Source: a virus
Direction: 5' to 3' (one strand)
IMG/VR virus record: IMGVR_UViG_3300017917_002108
Coordinates: 82,605 to 146,604 of that record
DNA length: 64,000 nucleotides
Shown here: positions 23,883 to 32,274 of the stretch, in pieces
Numbering within the stretch: the stretch's first letter is position 1
Layout: each line of letters begins with the position of its first letter
Translations under genes and position numbers: made by a program
Notes under the pieces: model-generated
Told to the model about the DNA's origin: nothing
The model's database searches: none
The model's input: the letters and a program-made list of their open reading frames with translations, nothing else

Positions 23883-24757
23883 TTTAGATATGTGTTTGTT
23901 AACTTAATGGTTTCGTTATACAACTCTAATGTATATTTGCTTTGACGAGAATCTAACCAAGGATAATCTAATCCTAATTCTGTTTTAATTTTAACGGCAA
24001 GGTCCTGGGCATCTTCTTCTACAAAGGTATGATTAACCTTTGTTTCATATATCTCTCTTAACATTTCAAAATCTCTAACATCGACATAGTTCCAATCTGT
24101 ACAATTAGTCATCCATGTTCCCATTCGAGCACCAAGAATAGCATACTTCCCATTTTCTTCATGTGCGCCTATAGTTGACCAAATCTTTAATCTATGAAGA
24201 TTATGCCACCATATGCGTTCTTTAATTTCATCTGCGGGAATTCTTACCCCGTCAAGCAGAGTCATTTTGACACCTTCACGGAATCCTGCTCGCCATGCTT
24301 GGAATGGACTGCCTGTTATAACTGTATCACTATACGACTCTTTAAATTGTACGTATCCATCTTCCCAACAAAAATCTACTTGAGCTCTGTCAGTATCACT
24401 GGCTTCATGAGTCTTCATATTGAGTATGAAATCTTTTTTCCATATTTTTACTCCGCCATTCCCATACAATAGACCATTTAATCGATTTCTTCCTAACCAA
24501 CTATAGACCTGTATCTTGGGATCAGAAAAATCTAATTCTAAATTAAAAAATTTATTGTCTACAATATTATCTGCGTCTATGGTAATTACCCAATCTGTTT
24601 CGGATGACTGAGCCGCTGCCTTATGGGCTGCGTCGCTGCCTTTTACTCCGTGAATGCGTTTAGCCCAAGGTACCTTATTACATAGATCCGCATAATGCAG
24701 ATCTGCATTAGGTTCGTCGTAACTCAAAAAGAATAGATCTAACTCAACAGCTTTCAT
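23879..24757 (-). CDS. GT-A-like glycosyltransferase, single-domain
   Basis: A 292-residue protein. LDLFFLSYDEPNAD (6-19), WAKRIHGVKGSDAAHKAAAQ (31-50) and ITIDADNIVD (58-67, DAD 61-63) give the GT-A pattern: a nucleotide-binding strand, then a metal-binding DxD. RNRLNGLLYGNGGVKIWKK and GSPFQAWRAGFREG are shared with the C-terminal domain of the 666-residue neighbour. It probably transfers a sugar, with donor and acceptor unknown. No membrane segment. Part of a six-gene minus-strand block reading away from the virion genes. Confidence 0.7.
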   Translation of the reverse strand: MKAVELDLFFLSYDEPNADLHYADLCNKVPWAKRIHGVKGSDAAHKAAAQSSETDWVITIDADNIVDNKFFNLELDFSDPKIQVYSWLGRNRLNGLLYGNGGVKIWKKDFILNMKTHEASDTDRAQVDFCWEDGYVQFKESYSDTVITGSPFQAWRAGFREGVKMTLLDGVRIPADEIKERIWWHNLHRLKIWSTIGAHEENGKYAILGARMGTWMTNCTDWNYVDVRDFEMLREIYETKVNHTFVEEDAQDLAVKIKTELGLDYPWLDSRQSKYTLELYNETIKLTNTYLK

Positions 24758-25344
24758 AGTTTTTCAAAAATATAATTATCAAAAATTCTTCGTGTATAAA
24801 GACTAAATTTTTCAGTCGGTGCTATCTTTACATGTTTTGGCCTATCGATAAGATCGCCTATTCTTAGACTGATCATTTCTAATAAAATATTAGGATCATT
24901 ATATCCTGTTACTAGAAATATCATTTCAGTTTCACCCGACCAAATAAATTTAGTGTGTTTAGGATCTATTGAAAAAATTAACTCTTGATCTTCCTCGATA
25001 TATTGTACCAATATGTCAGGATCTTGCACAGTAGACCATTGTTTTTCTATAATTCTATGTAACACATCATCTATTTTTATAAGATTATGGGTGGCAAATT
25101 TACTTAATTTAAAAAACTTTTTGGTCGGAATATCTACTCTATAGGAAAACAGACTTTCTTGACCAGTCAAAATTTTATGTGCTTCTTCTTCATCTATTTT
25201 GATTTTATCTAAAAGATCTATACTGCCCTTATGAGGAATAACCGACGTGACGAATCCGTCCTCGTTGAAAATAGCATAAAATTCAGTAGGTGTTGATTCT
25301 TGGATCAATATCCATTCGTCAAAATCCATTAGTTCTTGTTCCAT
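24754..25344 (-). CDS. Hypothetical protein in the glycosyltransferase block
   Basis: A 196-residue protein. The ATG at 25344 is chosen because GAGGA lies six bases ahead. A second ATG at 25329, directly on the preceding stop, is possible. Acidic, mixed alpha/beta (FDEWILIQESTPTEFYAIF, then EMIFLVTGYNDPNILLEMIS). No known domain. It is coupled on both sides to glycosyltransferase-like genes, so it may assist them. Confidence 0.62.
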   Translation of the reverse strand: MEQELMDFDEWILIQESTPTEFYAIFNEDGFVTSVIPHKGSIDLLDKIKIDEEEAHKILTGQESLFSYRVDIPTKKFFKLSKFATHNLIKIDDVLHRIIEKQWSTVQDPDILVQYIEEDQELIFSIDPKHTKFIWSGETEMIFLVTGYNDPNILLEMISLRIGDLIDRPKHVKIAPTEKFSLYTRRIFDNYIFEKL

Positions 25345-26171
25345 GCTATGTCCTCTAATAAACTAATAATTTCGTCTGTGATTAAATCCTTCTCTACATA
25401 ATGAACTAAATCGGTCTGATTATAATTACCGATTTTGAGTTCGCCTGTGGGTTTGAAATAAAAACCTGCATGTTCTGTAACACGATCTGCCGACCAAGGC
25501 CAATTCTGTACCATAGGCTTGAGATGAACTACCTTAGGAAAATCTAAATCATAAGATATTTCGTCCGTGATATCTAGAAGTTTTGATGATAAAGCGAATG
25601 CCTCGTCAGTTCCTACAATTTTAGGTTTCAATTTATCTAAAAATATATTTTTAAATTCTAAAGGATTAGAAATTATAAATCTTCCCAATTCAAAAAATTC
25701 TCTAGAGATAGTGCTGTCTTTTTTAAAATATGTATAAAGAGAATATAGATTAGGTAATTCATTGGCCGTAAAAGTTTTTCTATAAAAATCGTCTGATATT
25801 ATTTCGCCTCTATATGTATAAGATTTATTGCATATATACAATTCGCAATTTTCTACAAAATAATCAACCCAATGACTATAATCTCTAATAAAGATCATAT
25901 CGGCATCAATACAAATTGTATGTTCGAAAGGAGATAATTGATCCATCCAAGATCTACCATTCCAAAAAGTCTGCTCTCTCCATTCGATTACATGATCAAA
26001 CACCCAAGGACTTTTTATTTTATCTAGTTGACTTTTATCATCTATAACTAAAGCTACTTTATCATAGCCTTCTTTTTGTGTATTTTTAATACTGAGTGCG
26101 GCAGCATAGGCACACTTTAGATAATCAAAATCTTGATGAGCAGAGACAATAATCAAATAACCAAAGTTCAT
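25329..26171 (-). CDS. GT-A-like glycosyltransferase (GT8-like)
   Basis: A 280-residue protein. It begins GYLIIVSAHQDFDYLKCAYA, and KVALVIDDKSQ follows. ICIDADMIFIRD (87-98) carries the DxD motif (D89, D91). VGTDEAFAL and VVHLKPMVQNWPW near the end are typical of the acceptor side and metal-binding His of GT8-type enzymes. It probably transfers a sugar from a nucleotide donor. Acceptor unknown. It is coupled by ATGA to the next gene in the block. Confidence 0.68.
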   Translation of the reverse strand: MNFGYLIIVSAHQDFDYLKCAYAAALSIKNTQKEGYDKVALVIDDKSQLDKIKSPWVFDHVIEWREQTFWNGRSWMDQLSPFEHTICIDADMIFIRDYSHWVDYFVENCELYICNKSYTYRGEIISDDFYRKTFTANELPNLYSLYTYFKKDSTISREFFELGRFIISNPLEFKNIFLDKLKPKIVGTDEAFALSSKLLDITDEISYDLDFPKVVHLKPMVQNWPWSADRVTEHAGFYFKPTGELKIGNYNQTDLVHYVEKDLITDEIISLLEDIAWNKN

Positions 26172-27028
26172 ATAATTTCCATTAGTCTCTCTTTGTTTCT
26201 AATTATACTTTGTTTATTCATAACATGTATATCGATTCCTTCGGTAGCTGCCGCCCAAAAACTACCGCAATCGTTGGGTTTATCAATTAAATGTACAAGT
26301 TTATTTCCATCCACCGATAATAAAATATCTTTATCATAAACAGACAGCACAGGAGGTAATGAATATATCTGATCTACTTCGTATCCGTTCATAATATGAC
26401 GGGCCACACTAAATGCTATATCATTTCTAAACTGTCTGGGATCAAATCTATAAAGATCTGCATAGTACCTATAATTGTCTCTGACAAAGTTTACCAAGTG
26501 AAAAAAGAATTTACTTTCTTGACTTTTATCGAACATAACAGTTGTGGCCCAAAACATATGAATACCTGTCTCCGAGACTCTACGATCTAAAACGCCAATG
26601 CGTTCTCCTGTTATATCATTTATGGTTTGACCCATGATTACTGGCGAATCAACATTCCAGTATTCATTTAGGCTATTTGAAAAAATTAAAAAATCAGAAT
26701 CGATCAAAAGTGTTTTATCATAGGGACTTAGGTCCCATGCTGAATATCTATTAGAATTTTCAAATGGAATGTTCTGGCTATCGAATCCGTCGTGTAGTTT
26801 TCTATAATTTTTTGTTACCGGTTTTTCTACTTCTATTATCTTGTCAAATATTTCTAATGCTTTATCTTTATTTCCAGACTCGGTCATCCATTCAAGGGTA
26901 TACTTGTCAGTTACTAGGCTGACCGGAACATTTAAATTTTTCTTAGCCAACCCTCCGGCTATAATCGCCATTAATCCGTAATCCACACTAGGATTGTTAT
27001 GAGCGAAGATCAATACACCGTTGTTCAT
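26168..27028 (-). CDS. GT-A-like glycosyltransferase-type protein
   Basis: A 286-residue protein. GVLIFAHNNPSVDYGLMAII (4-23), PVSLVTDKYTLEW, then KTLLIDSDFLIFS (105-117, with DSD at 110-112) and NKLVHLIDKP fit a GT-A fold with a DxD-like metal site. The likeness is weaker than for its neighbours. A role in the same glycan pathway is inferred from the shared block. Confidence 0.55.
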   Translation of the reverse strand: MNNGVLIFAHNNPSVDYGLMAIIAGGLAKKNLNVPVSLVTDKYTLEWMTESGNKDKALEIFDKIIEVEKPVTKNYRKLHDGFDSQNIPFENSNRYSAWDLSPYDKTLLIDSDFLIFSNSLNEYWNVDSPVIMGQTINDITGERIGVLDRRVSETGIHMFWATTVMFDKSQESKFFFHLVNFVRDNYRYYADLYRFDPRQFRNDIAFSVARHIMNGYEVDQIYSLPPVLSVYDKDILLSVDGNKLVHLIDKPNDCGSFWAAATEGIDIHVMNKQSIIRNKERLMEII

Positions 27029-27375
27029 AGATCAAGTAATTTTTCAACTGTTCTGCTATTTTTAATTTTTTGATATTCTTCGTAATATTCGTAGGTAGAT
27101 GTAAAATACCTATCAAGTATTTCATCTCTAAATTTGGTAAGATCGGGGATTAATATAGGATTGTCGTTTTGATCTACTAGGGGAACATTTTCGGTTCGAT
27201 CCTGATCAATTAACATCTGTACAAAAACTATCAATGATCGATCTATTTTAAATAGACCTCCTTGATAGCCGTAGGTTAATTTAGCATTTATTTTTTCTTT
27301 TAGAGTTTTTCTCTGGATAGACAATGTCTGTCTATAATTGGAAAAGTCTAACGCCTTTTTTAGACGCTCGTCCAT
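27025..27375 (-). CDS. Conserved hypothetical protein of marine T4-like phages
   Basis: A 116-residue, mainly helical protein. FSNYRQTLSIQRKTLKEKIN, then KLTYGYQGGLFKIDRSLIVF, and YFTSTYEYYEEYQKIK look strongly conserved and resemble a family I recall from marine phages. No known function. AGGAG lies just ahead of the ATG, and a CATAAATA box lies 25 bases upstream. It is the first gene of the minus-strand glycosyltransferase block. Confidence 0.75.
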   Translation of the reverse strand: MDERLKKALDFSNYRQTLSIQRKTLKEKINAKLTYGYQGGLFKIDRSLIVFVQMLIDQDRTENVPLVDQNDNPILIPDLTKFRDEILDRYFTSTYEYYEEYQKIKNSRTVEKLLDL

Positions 27376-27400
27376 ACCGTCTCCTATAAAATACGCACAT

Positions 27401-27408
27401 TATTTATG
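27401..27408 (-). promoter_or_regulatory. Candidate T4-type late promoter box
   Basis: The minus strand reads CATAAATA 25 bases before the ATG at 27375, inside the 57-base gap between the virion and glycosyltransferase blocks. It is identical to the box at 14281-14288. It would make the glycosyltransferase block late. Confidence 0.55.
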
Positions 27409-27432
27409 TGGGATAAAATAGGAAGAAAAAAT

Positions 27433-28350
27433 TTAACTACCGGTAATAGACGAAATGACTGTTGAACTTGGGCCCGAAACGGCAAAACTACCCGAAGTTC
27501 CGGTGGGCTGTAGAACTCCATAGGCTCTAACCGAGTCTACTGTAAGCGAAAGTGTACCATCGACTAGATCGCCCGGAGCAGGAAGTCCGGGATCAGAATA
27601 ATTGTCTATCCAGGTAATTCTAAATGTGATAACATTAGCAGTACCTGTTGAATTATTGGCTGTATTGCAAAGAGCTTCTAGTCTCCAATTATTGGCACTA
27701 TAAGGGCTGCTAGAAGATAATGAATAAAATTGCTGATAACTAGATGTCAACGAATAAAAATTTACGGCACCTGTATTACCACCAAACGGCTGAACTCCTG
27801 CCGAAGATAATAAATTACTCCAAGCAGTATTTTGTGCCACCGAAGTTCCACCTGTCCTCGAACTTGCAAATCTTATTTTGCCACCTGCATTGAAAAAATT
27901 TCTAGCCTTTTCAGCATCGGAAAAAGACACTGTAACTGTACAAGACAAAGAATTTGACCAAGATGCAGATGTAGATTGAGATCCCAGTGCATCTGTTACA
28001 TATTGTCCAGCACCAATATCAAATCTATTAGTTTGTGTTGTTGATGCTAGAGTATCATACTGAGTGTTAGGATTTCCGGCACCGTATCTAATTACATCTG
28101 TATTCTGTACTGTAACCATAGAAGTTGGAGCAGTACCGGTTTGATGCAACAGTGCATTGTAGATGTCGTATCGTAATTGATCCCATTGGGTTTTTGTAAT
28201 TTGATTTCCTACAGACACCGCAGAACTAAAAGTAGTTTGACCATATCCGTAACTAGCGTCTGCACCTGAATACGAAGTACTCATCACTCTAATAATCTTA
28301 CTTCTTATAGAATTATAATCCGTAGCCGAAATTAAATCACCGATTGCCAT
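27433..28350 (-). CDS. Virion structural protein (fibre-associated, putative)
   Basis: A 305-residue protein rich in Ser, Thr, Gly and Asn with almost no Lys, typical of exposed virion proteins. The N-terminus GDLISATDYNSIRSKIIRVM and QWDQLRYDIYNALLHQTG look conserved. The rest is a beta-rich domain with an aromatic, Ser-rich core. It follows the fibre genes, and its ATG is preceded by AAGGTATAAA, a box also found before two fibre genes. A fibre tip, fibre chaperone or baseplate decoration are possible roles. Confidence 0.65.
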   Translation of the reverse strand: MAIGDLISATDYNSIRSKIIRVMSTSYSGADASYGYGQTTFSSAVSVGNQITKTQWDQLRYDIYNALLHQTGTAPTSMVTVQNTDVIRYGAGNPNTQYDTLASTTQTNRFDIGAGQYVTDALGSQSTSASWSNSLSCTVTVSFSDAEKARNFFNAGGKIRFASSRTGGTSVAQNTAWSNLLSSAGVQPFGGNTGAVNFYSLTSSYQQFYSLSSSSPYSANNWRLEALCNTANNSTGTANVITFRITWIDNYSDPGLPAPGDLVDGTLSLTVDSVRAYGVLQPTGTSGSFAVSGPSSTVISSITGS

Positions 28351-28352
28351 AA

Positions 28353-28362
28353 TTTATACCTT
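28353..28362 (-). promoter_or_regulatory. Shared ribosome-site box AAGGTATAAA
   Basis: On the minus strand AAGGTATAAA precedes ATG 28350 by two bases and overlaps the stop of the fibre gene upstream. The same box with the same geometry lies at 34116-34125, and a one-base variant at 36201-36210. AAGG is the ribosome-binding part. TATAAA resembles part of a late promoter but lies too close to the ATG for a normal leader. Confidence 0.45.
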
Positions 28363-30115
28363 ACAATATTACTGCTTCAATTAGTTTTAAACCTACATCA
28401 TCGCTGCTTTCTAGAGCAATAGCAAACACATCATTCGCATGCGGAACAGCGGCGGTAGCAGCACCATCATTAGATGCTATTAATCTTTGACCTTTTTTCA
28501 CAGATCCAATTACTTTGACCGGAACACGTCCCTTGAGAGCAACATAAACACCCCCTTCGAGATCTTTATTCATCATAAACGCAGGATTAGCACTGATAAC
28601 ACCTATAGCTCTGTCGCCCCAACTGCTGGCTGTGATTTCTTTTTCGCCGCCTATTACAACAACAGTACCTGGTTGATATTCAGCATCTGGTAGATATTTT
28701 TCTGCTAGGTCGGCATATCTTGCAGCAGTAGCAGTTCCATTGAACAATGTAGCAGTTAGATTGCCAGATCCATCTCTAGCTGCAATAGTATCAGCAGTCG
28801 CGGTAGTTTTTGCAGATTTATAAGCAGAAGAATCATCTATCGCGGCATCGTCGATTTTTAGTTTATCTGTTTTGTCTGTGGTGCCAATAAATCTATTAGC
28901 TGTAATATTAGCAGAGGTGTCTCTTAAGGCAATAGATGTTGCTACAGCACCAAGTTCTCCCACTAGACTATTGAGTGTAGTAGCGTTTGAAGCTGTTCCT
29001 GTAACTGAACCGATAACATTTCCGTTTAATGTCCCAGTAAAACTACCTATAAAGGTCTGTGTGGCTGCATTAAATGCCACCGTGTCGTCGTTGGCTCTAA
29101 CATTTCCCTTATGGATACCTGTGCTATTTCCTGTGATATTTCCTGTGACATTACCGATAAGTGTGGTTGCATATATATTAGCATACTTACTAGCGGTACT
29201 TCCGATATTAAAAAAGTCTGTTGTACCTGGTAATATAGCACTAGGAGTGAATATAGCAACGTTTCTTAGATCGCTATCACTTACACGTATTCTTATAGCT
29301 ATAGTATTACCTAAACGATTCTCTATTACAGGTTCATCACCATTTTCTACCCTAAATCGTATATCGTTTTGATCACCTAGTGTGAAACCTGCATCATTAA
29401 ATGAAATTTCTTGTTCAAATGCAACTTCGCCTAGTCTGACAAAATCACTGGCTAGGTATCCGCCTAGTCTTGCTGAGTTTGATGCAGTACCCCAAAAATA
29501 ATGATCGGTACTAGTAACACCAGTACTACCATTAGTATTAACTAGATTAAAACCTTTTTTGAGGATAGTGAAACCTGTGATAGGATTGATATCACTGTCT
29601 AGTGTAAATGCATCTTTACTGACTATTCCGATAACCTCGCCGCCCGAAAACAGCTTCATAATAGTGTGGTTAGTGCCTACATTATCTTTAACAACCTGAG
29701 AAGCAACTGTACTAGCACCCAAATCAGGTGCTGCTTCTGGTCCGATGAGAATGAATTCTGTACCGTTATAGGTATATAATTGTTCTGCACTGGTGTCAAA
29801 CCACATATCACCTAGTTGTAAACCAGTAGGAGCGGTTGGTCCTACTTCTGCACCGCTGGCTGTTCTATATCTAATACCGTCGTAGAAACGCAGTTTTTTA
29901 GTACCGCTATCAAACCAAATCTGTCCAGAAAGAGATTTAGGTGGTTGTGTAGTGTTTGAAAAATTCTCTAGTAGATGTAGGAAGTTTTCGTTCTGTACTT
30001 CACCATATCCGGCGTAATTTTTACCTACAAATCGTAGATCAGTAGTGGTGTCAATGGTGCCGTCGTCTACAGAGACTAAAAACGTTCCATTATATCTGTC
30101 TACTTGATATGCCAT
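28361..30115 (-). CDS. Tail fibre-like protein A
   Basis: A 584-residue member of a four-protein paralogue set. The shared N-terminal domain (about 1-185) has DRYNGTFLVSVDDGTIDT, then GKNYAGYGEVQNENFLHLLE, GQIWFD, GDMWFD, LIGPE and SKDAFTL. The middle is a Thr/Gly/Asn-rich beta shaft (SFTGTLNGNVIGSVTGTASN). The C-terminal ~120 residues (ARYADLAEKYLPDAEYQPGT onward) are shared with fibre B and may be a capping or self-cleaving domain. The N-domain probably anchors to the baseplate and the C-terminus faces the host. A GATAAATA box lies 22 bases upstream. Confidence 0.8.
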   Translation of the reverse strand: MAYQVDRYNGTFLVSVDDGTIDTTTDLRFVGKNYAGYGEVQNENFLHLLENFSNTTQPPKSLSGQIWFDSGTKKLRFYDGIRYRTASGAEVGPTAPTGLQLGDMWFDTSAEQLYTYNGTEFILIGPEAAPDLGASTVASQVVKDNVGTNHTIMKLFSGGEVIGIVSKDAFTLDSDINPITGFTILKKGFNLVNTNGSTGVTSTDHYFWGTASNSARLGGYLASDFVRLGEVAFEQEISFNDAGFTLGDQNDIRFRVENGDEPVIENRLGNTIAIRIRVSDSDLRNVAIFTPSAILPGTTDFFNIGSTASKYANIYATTLIGNVTGNITGNSTGIHKGNVRANDDTVAFNAATQTFIGSFTGTLNGNVIGSVTGTASNATTLNSLVGELGAVATSIALRDTSANITANRFIGTTDKTDKLKIDDAAIDDSSAYKSAKTTATADTIAARDGSGNLTATLFNGTATAARYADLAEKYLPDAEYQPGTVVVIGGEKEITASSWGDRAIGVISANPAFMMNKDLEGGVYVALKGRVPVKVIGSVKKGQRLIASNDGAATAAVPHANDVFAIALESSDDVGLKLIEAVIL

Positions 30116-30137
30116 TGATCAACTCCATTATAATAGT

Positions 30138-30145
30138 TATTTATC
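30138..30145 (-). promoter_or_regulatory. Candidate T4-type late promoter box
   Basis: GATAAATA on the minus strand, 22 bases before ATG 30115, in a 44-base gap between fibre genes. It differs at one base from the T4 late element TATAAATA and matches the spacing of the boxes at 27401 and 59713. Confidence 0.5.
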
Positions 30146-30159
30146 GGAAATAATATCTT

Positions 30160-32250
30160 TTAAATCCTGCCCACTACTACTTCAATAATACCCGAAAAAC
30201 CCTCAAAATCTTCTAGTGCCTTGCCTATAACTGACCCTATTTTAGGGTCTTGTGCAGATTTGGCCTGTCCAAGTCCTGCACTTACTAGCATATCTCCCTT
30301 GCATATCTTTCCTGTTACCTTGCAAAACACTCTACCCTGTAGTGCTAGGGGGACTACTGTTTGCCCTTGGAGCATGCTGTTCATTAAATATGCAGGATTA
30401 CTCGATACTACACCTGCAATTTTTCTAGTCTCGTTGGCGGCTAAAGTTACTTCTTGATCACCACCAAATTCTAATACAGTTCCAGCTTCATATATGTTAT
30501 CGGCCAGATAATTTTCTGCTAAATCTGCATATCTTGCCGATGTAGCTGTACCTATAAAACTATTTGCACCAACATCAATGTCTTTATTTGCTACCCATTT
30601 ATCACCAGAAGTAGCATAAACAAAAGAAGCATTAGAACCTGCTATGAAAATACCTGCTCCATTTGCATCAGCATTATTATTAGAACCATTGGCCAGTGTG
30701 ATTGTCTTGTCAGCTATTTCAACCTGTGTTGACGAAACTGTTGTTGTAGTTCCTTGTACGGTAAAATTACCAGAAACCACAAAATTTCCGTTGGCTGTTA
30801 TAGTTGCTCCGCCAGTAGTTGGATATAATGCGCTGGCTCTTAGTTCAGATCCATAATAAGAAGTAGCATAAATTTTATTAAAACCTGAGGTATTAGTACC
30901 TATATTGATCGGACTTCCCGAAGGAACTAATGCCGTGGTATTTTCAGCTCCCTGTAATAATGCTGTCGCAGCATTAATAAAGGAAATGTCGGGCCCGGAA
31001 GATCCTAGATCAAAATTCAATGTGCCTGTAGTTGATCTTATAGTAGGAACCGTAGAATCTAGATATATTTTAAGAGGTGCTGTGCCACCAGGATTTCCTA
31101 TGTTGATCGAACCACTGTCACTGACATTAATATAGGACAATGTTCCTAATGTGGTCAGTGCAGAACTTAATATATTTGATGCTAATGATGTACCTGTTAG
31201 AGTATTAGCTGCGGCAGGTACTGTGATGTCTTGTGTTCCATCAAATACAACGCCATTTATACTATGAGAAGATGATAATCTTGTAGCTGAAAATGCATTA
31301 CCGCTAAGTGTGGCTCCCACGAACTCGGTAGCAATTACAGTGTTAAAGGTACTCACACCATTACTAGTTATATCTCCAGCAACATTTCCTATTAAATCTG
31401 CGGTTATAGTTCCTGCAGAAAAATCTCCGGCACTATCTCTTGCAACTACTTTTCCAATTTGATTGCTTGGCGTGGCATCTACTGTCCATGTTATTGTTGT
31501 AGATCCATCAAAATTATTACCGCTTAGATATTCTCCAGCTACAAGATTAGCAGTGGTGCTGGCTTTGATTGTTATGTTGTTCTCTCCGTTAAAGAAAACA
31601 CCATTTATATTTCTGCCTGGTTCTAATTTATTAGCAGAGCTTGCATTGCCTAAGAGATTTCCAACAAAATTTCTATAATTAGTTACGTTAAATCCACCTG
31701 TAATGGTAGGAAATCCAGGTAATAAATTAGAAGAACCCGGCGTAAATGTATCTTTAGATGCAATAGCAATTACTAGATCATCGACAGATAATTCTAAAAT
31801 CGCATGATTTACTCCGCTGGTATCTAGCACTCCTCTGGATCTTATTTTTGTAAGGCCAAAACCTTCTACAGCTTCGGGTCCTATCAATTTCCATACTCCA
31901 GTATCATATACGAATAACTGTTCTGTGGTATTTTTATACCACAGATATCCGTCATAACCTTCAGGTTCAGTGTCGGAAAATGATGCGGAACCTACAGGTG
32001 CCCAAACAGTTCCATCATAGACGTTTAGAGTTTTATTAGAAGTGTCGTACCATATTTGACCAGAAATAGGACGCGATGGTGGAGAACTGTTAGCAAAATT
32101 TTCTAGGATGTGTACAAAATTTTCGTTTTGTACTTCTCCATATCCTGTGTAATTTCTACCAACAAGACCTAAACTTGTGCTAGTATCTAATGTGCCATCT
32201 TCTAGTACTACAAGTTCAGTCCCATCATATCTATTAATTAAATATGCCAT
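30160..32250 (-). CDS. Tail fibre-like protein B
   Basis: A 696-residue paralogue of fibre A. It has the same N-terminal domain (NRYDGTELVVLEDGTLDT, then GRNYTGYGEVQNENFVHILE, GQIWYD, LIGPE, SKDTFTP) and a related C-terminal domain beginning ARYADLAENYLADNIYEAGT. The shaft (about 190-560) is longer, with repeated beta-type segments such as SSHSINGVVFDGTQDITVPA. AAGGGG lies seven bases before the ATG. Probably a trimeric receptor-binding or baseplate fibre. It could recombine with fibre A through the shared ends. Confidence 0.8.
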   Translation of the reverse strand: MAYLINRYDGTELVVLEDGTLDTSTSLGLVGRNYTGYGEVQNENFVHILENFANSSPPSRPISGQIWYDTSNKTLNVYDGTVWAPVGSASFSDTEPEGYDGYLWYKNTTEQLFVYDTGVWKLIGPEAVEGFGLTKIRSRGVLDTSGVNHAILELSVDDLVIAIASKDTFTPGSSNLLPGFPTITGGFNVTNYRNFVGNLLGNASSANKLEPGRNINGVFFNGENNITIKASTTANLVAGEYLSGNNFDGSTTITWTVDATPSNQIGKVVARDSAGDFSAGTITADLIGNVAGDITSNGVSTFNTVIATEFVGATLSGNAFSATRLSSSHSINGVVFDGTQDITVPAAANTLTGTSLASNILSSALTTLGTLSYINVSDSGSINIGNPGGTAPLKIYLDSTVPTIRSTTGTLNFDLGSSGPDISFINAATALLQGAENTTALVPSGSPINIGTNTSGFNKIYATSYYGSELRASALYPTTGGATITANGNFVVSGNFTVQGTTTTVSSTQVEIADKTITLANGSNNNADANGAGIFIAGSNASFVYATSGDKWVANKDIDVGANSFIGTATSARYADLAENYLADNIYEAGTVLEFGGDQEVTLAANETRKIAGVVSSNPAYLMNSMLQGQTVVPLALQGRVFCKVTGKICKGDMLVSAGLGQAKSAQDPKIGSVIGKALEDFEGFSGIIEVVVGRI

Positions 32251-32274
32251 AATCGCCCCTTGAATATTCGTTCA

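Noticed and set aside
27409-27445. T-run after the structural gene at 27433 as a terminator
   Set aside because: TTTTTT follows the stop on the minus strand, but the only palindrome ahead (TACCGGTA) cannot form a hairpin with an adequate stem and loop.
28872-29372. 166-residue plus-strand reading frame opposite a fibre gene
   Set aside because: It mirrors the regular Thr/Gly/Asn codon pattern of the fibre shaft on the other strand and has no ribosome site. It is an antisense shadow.
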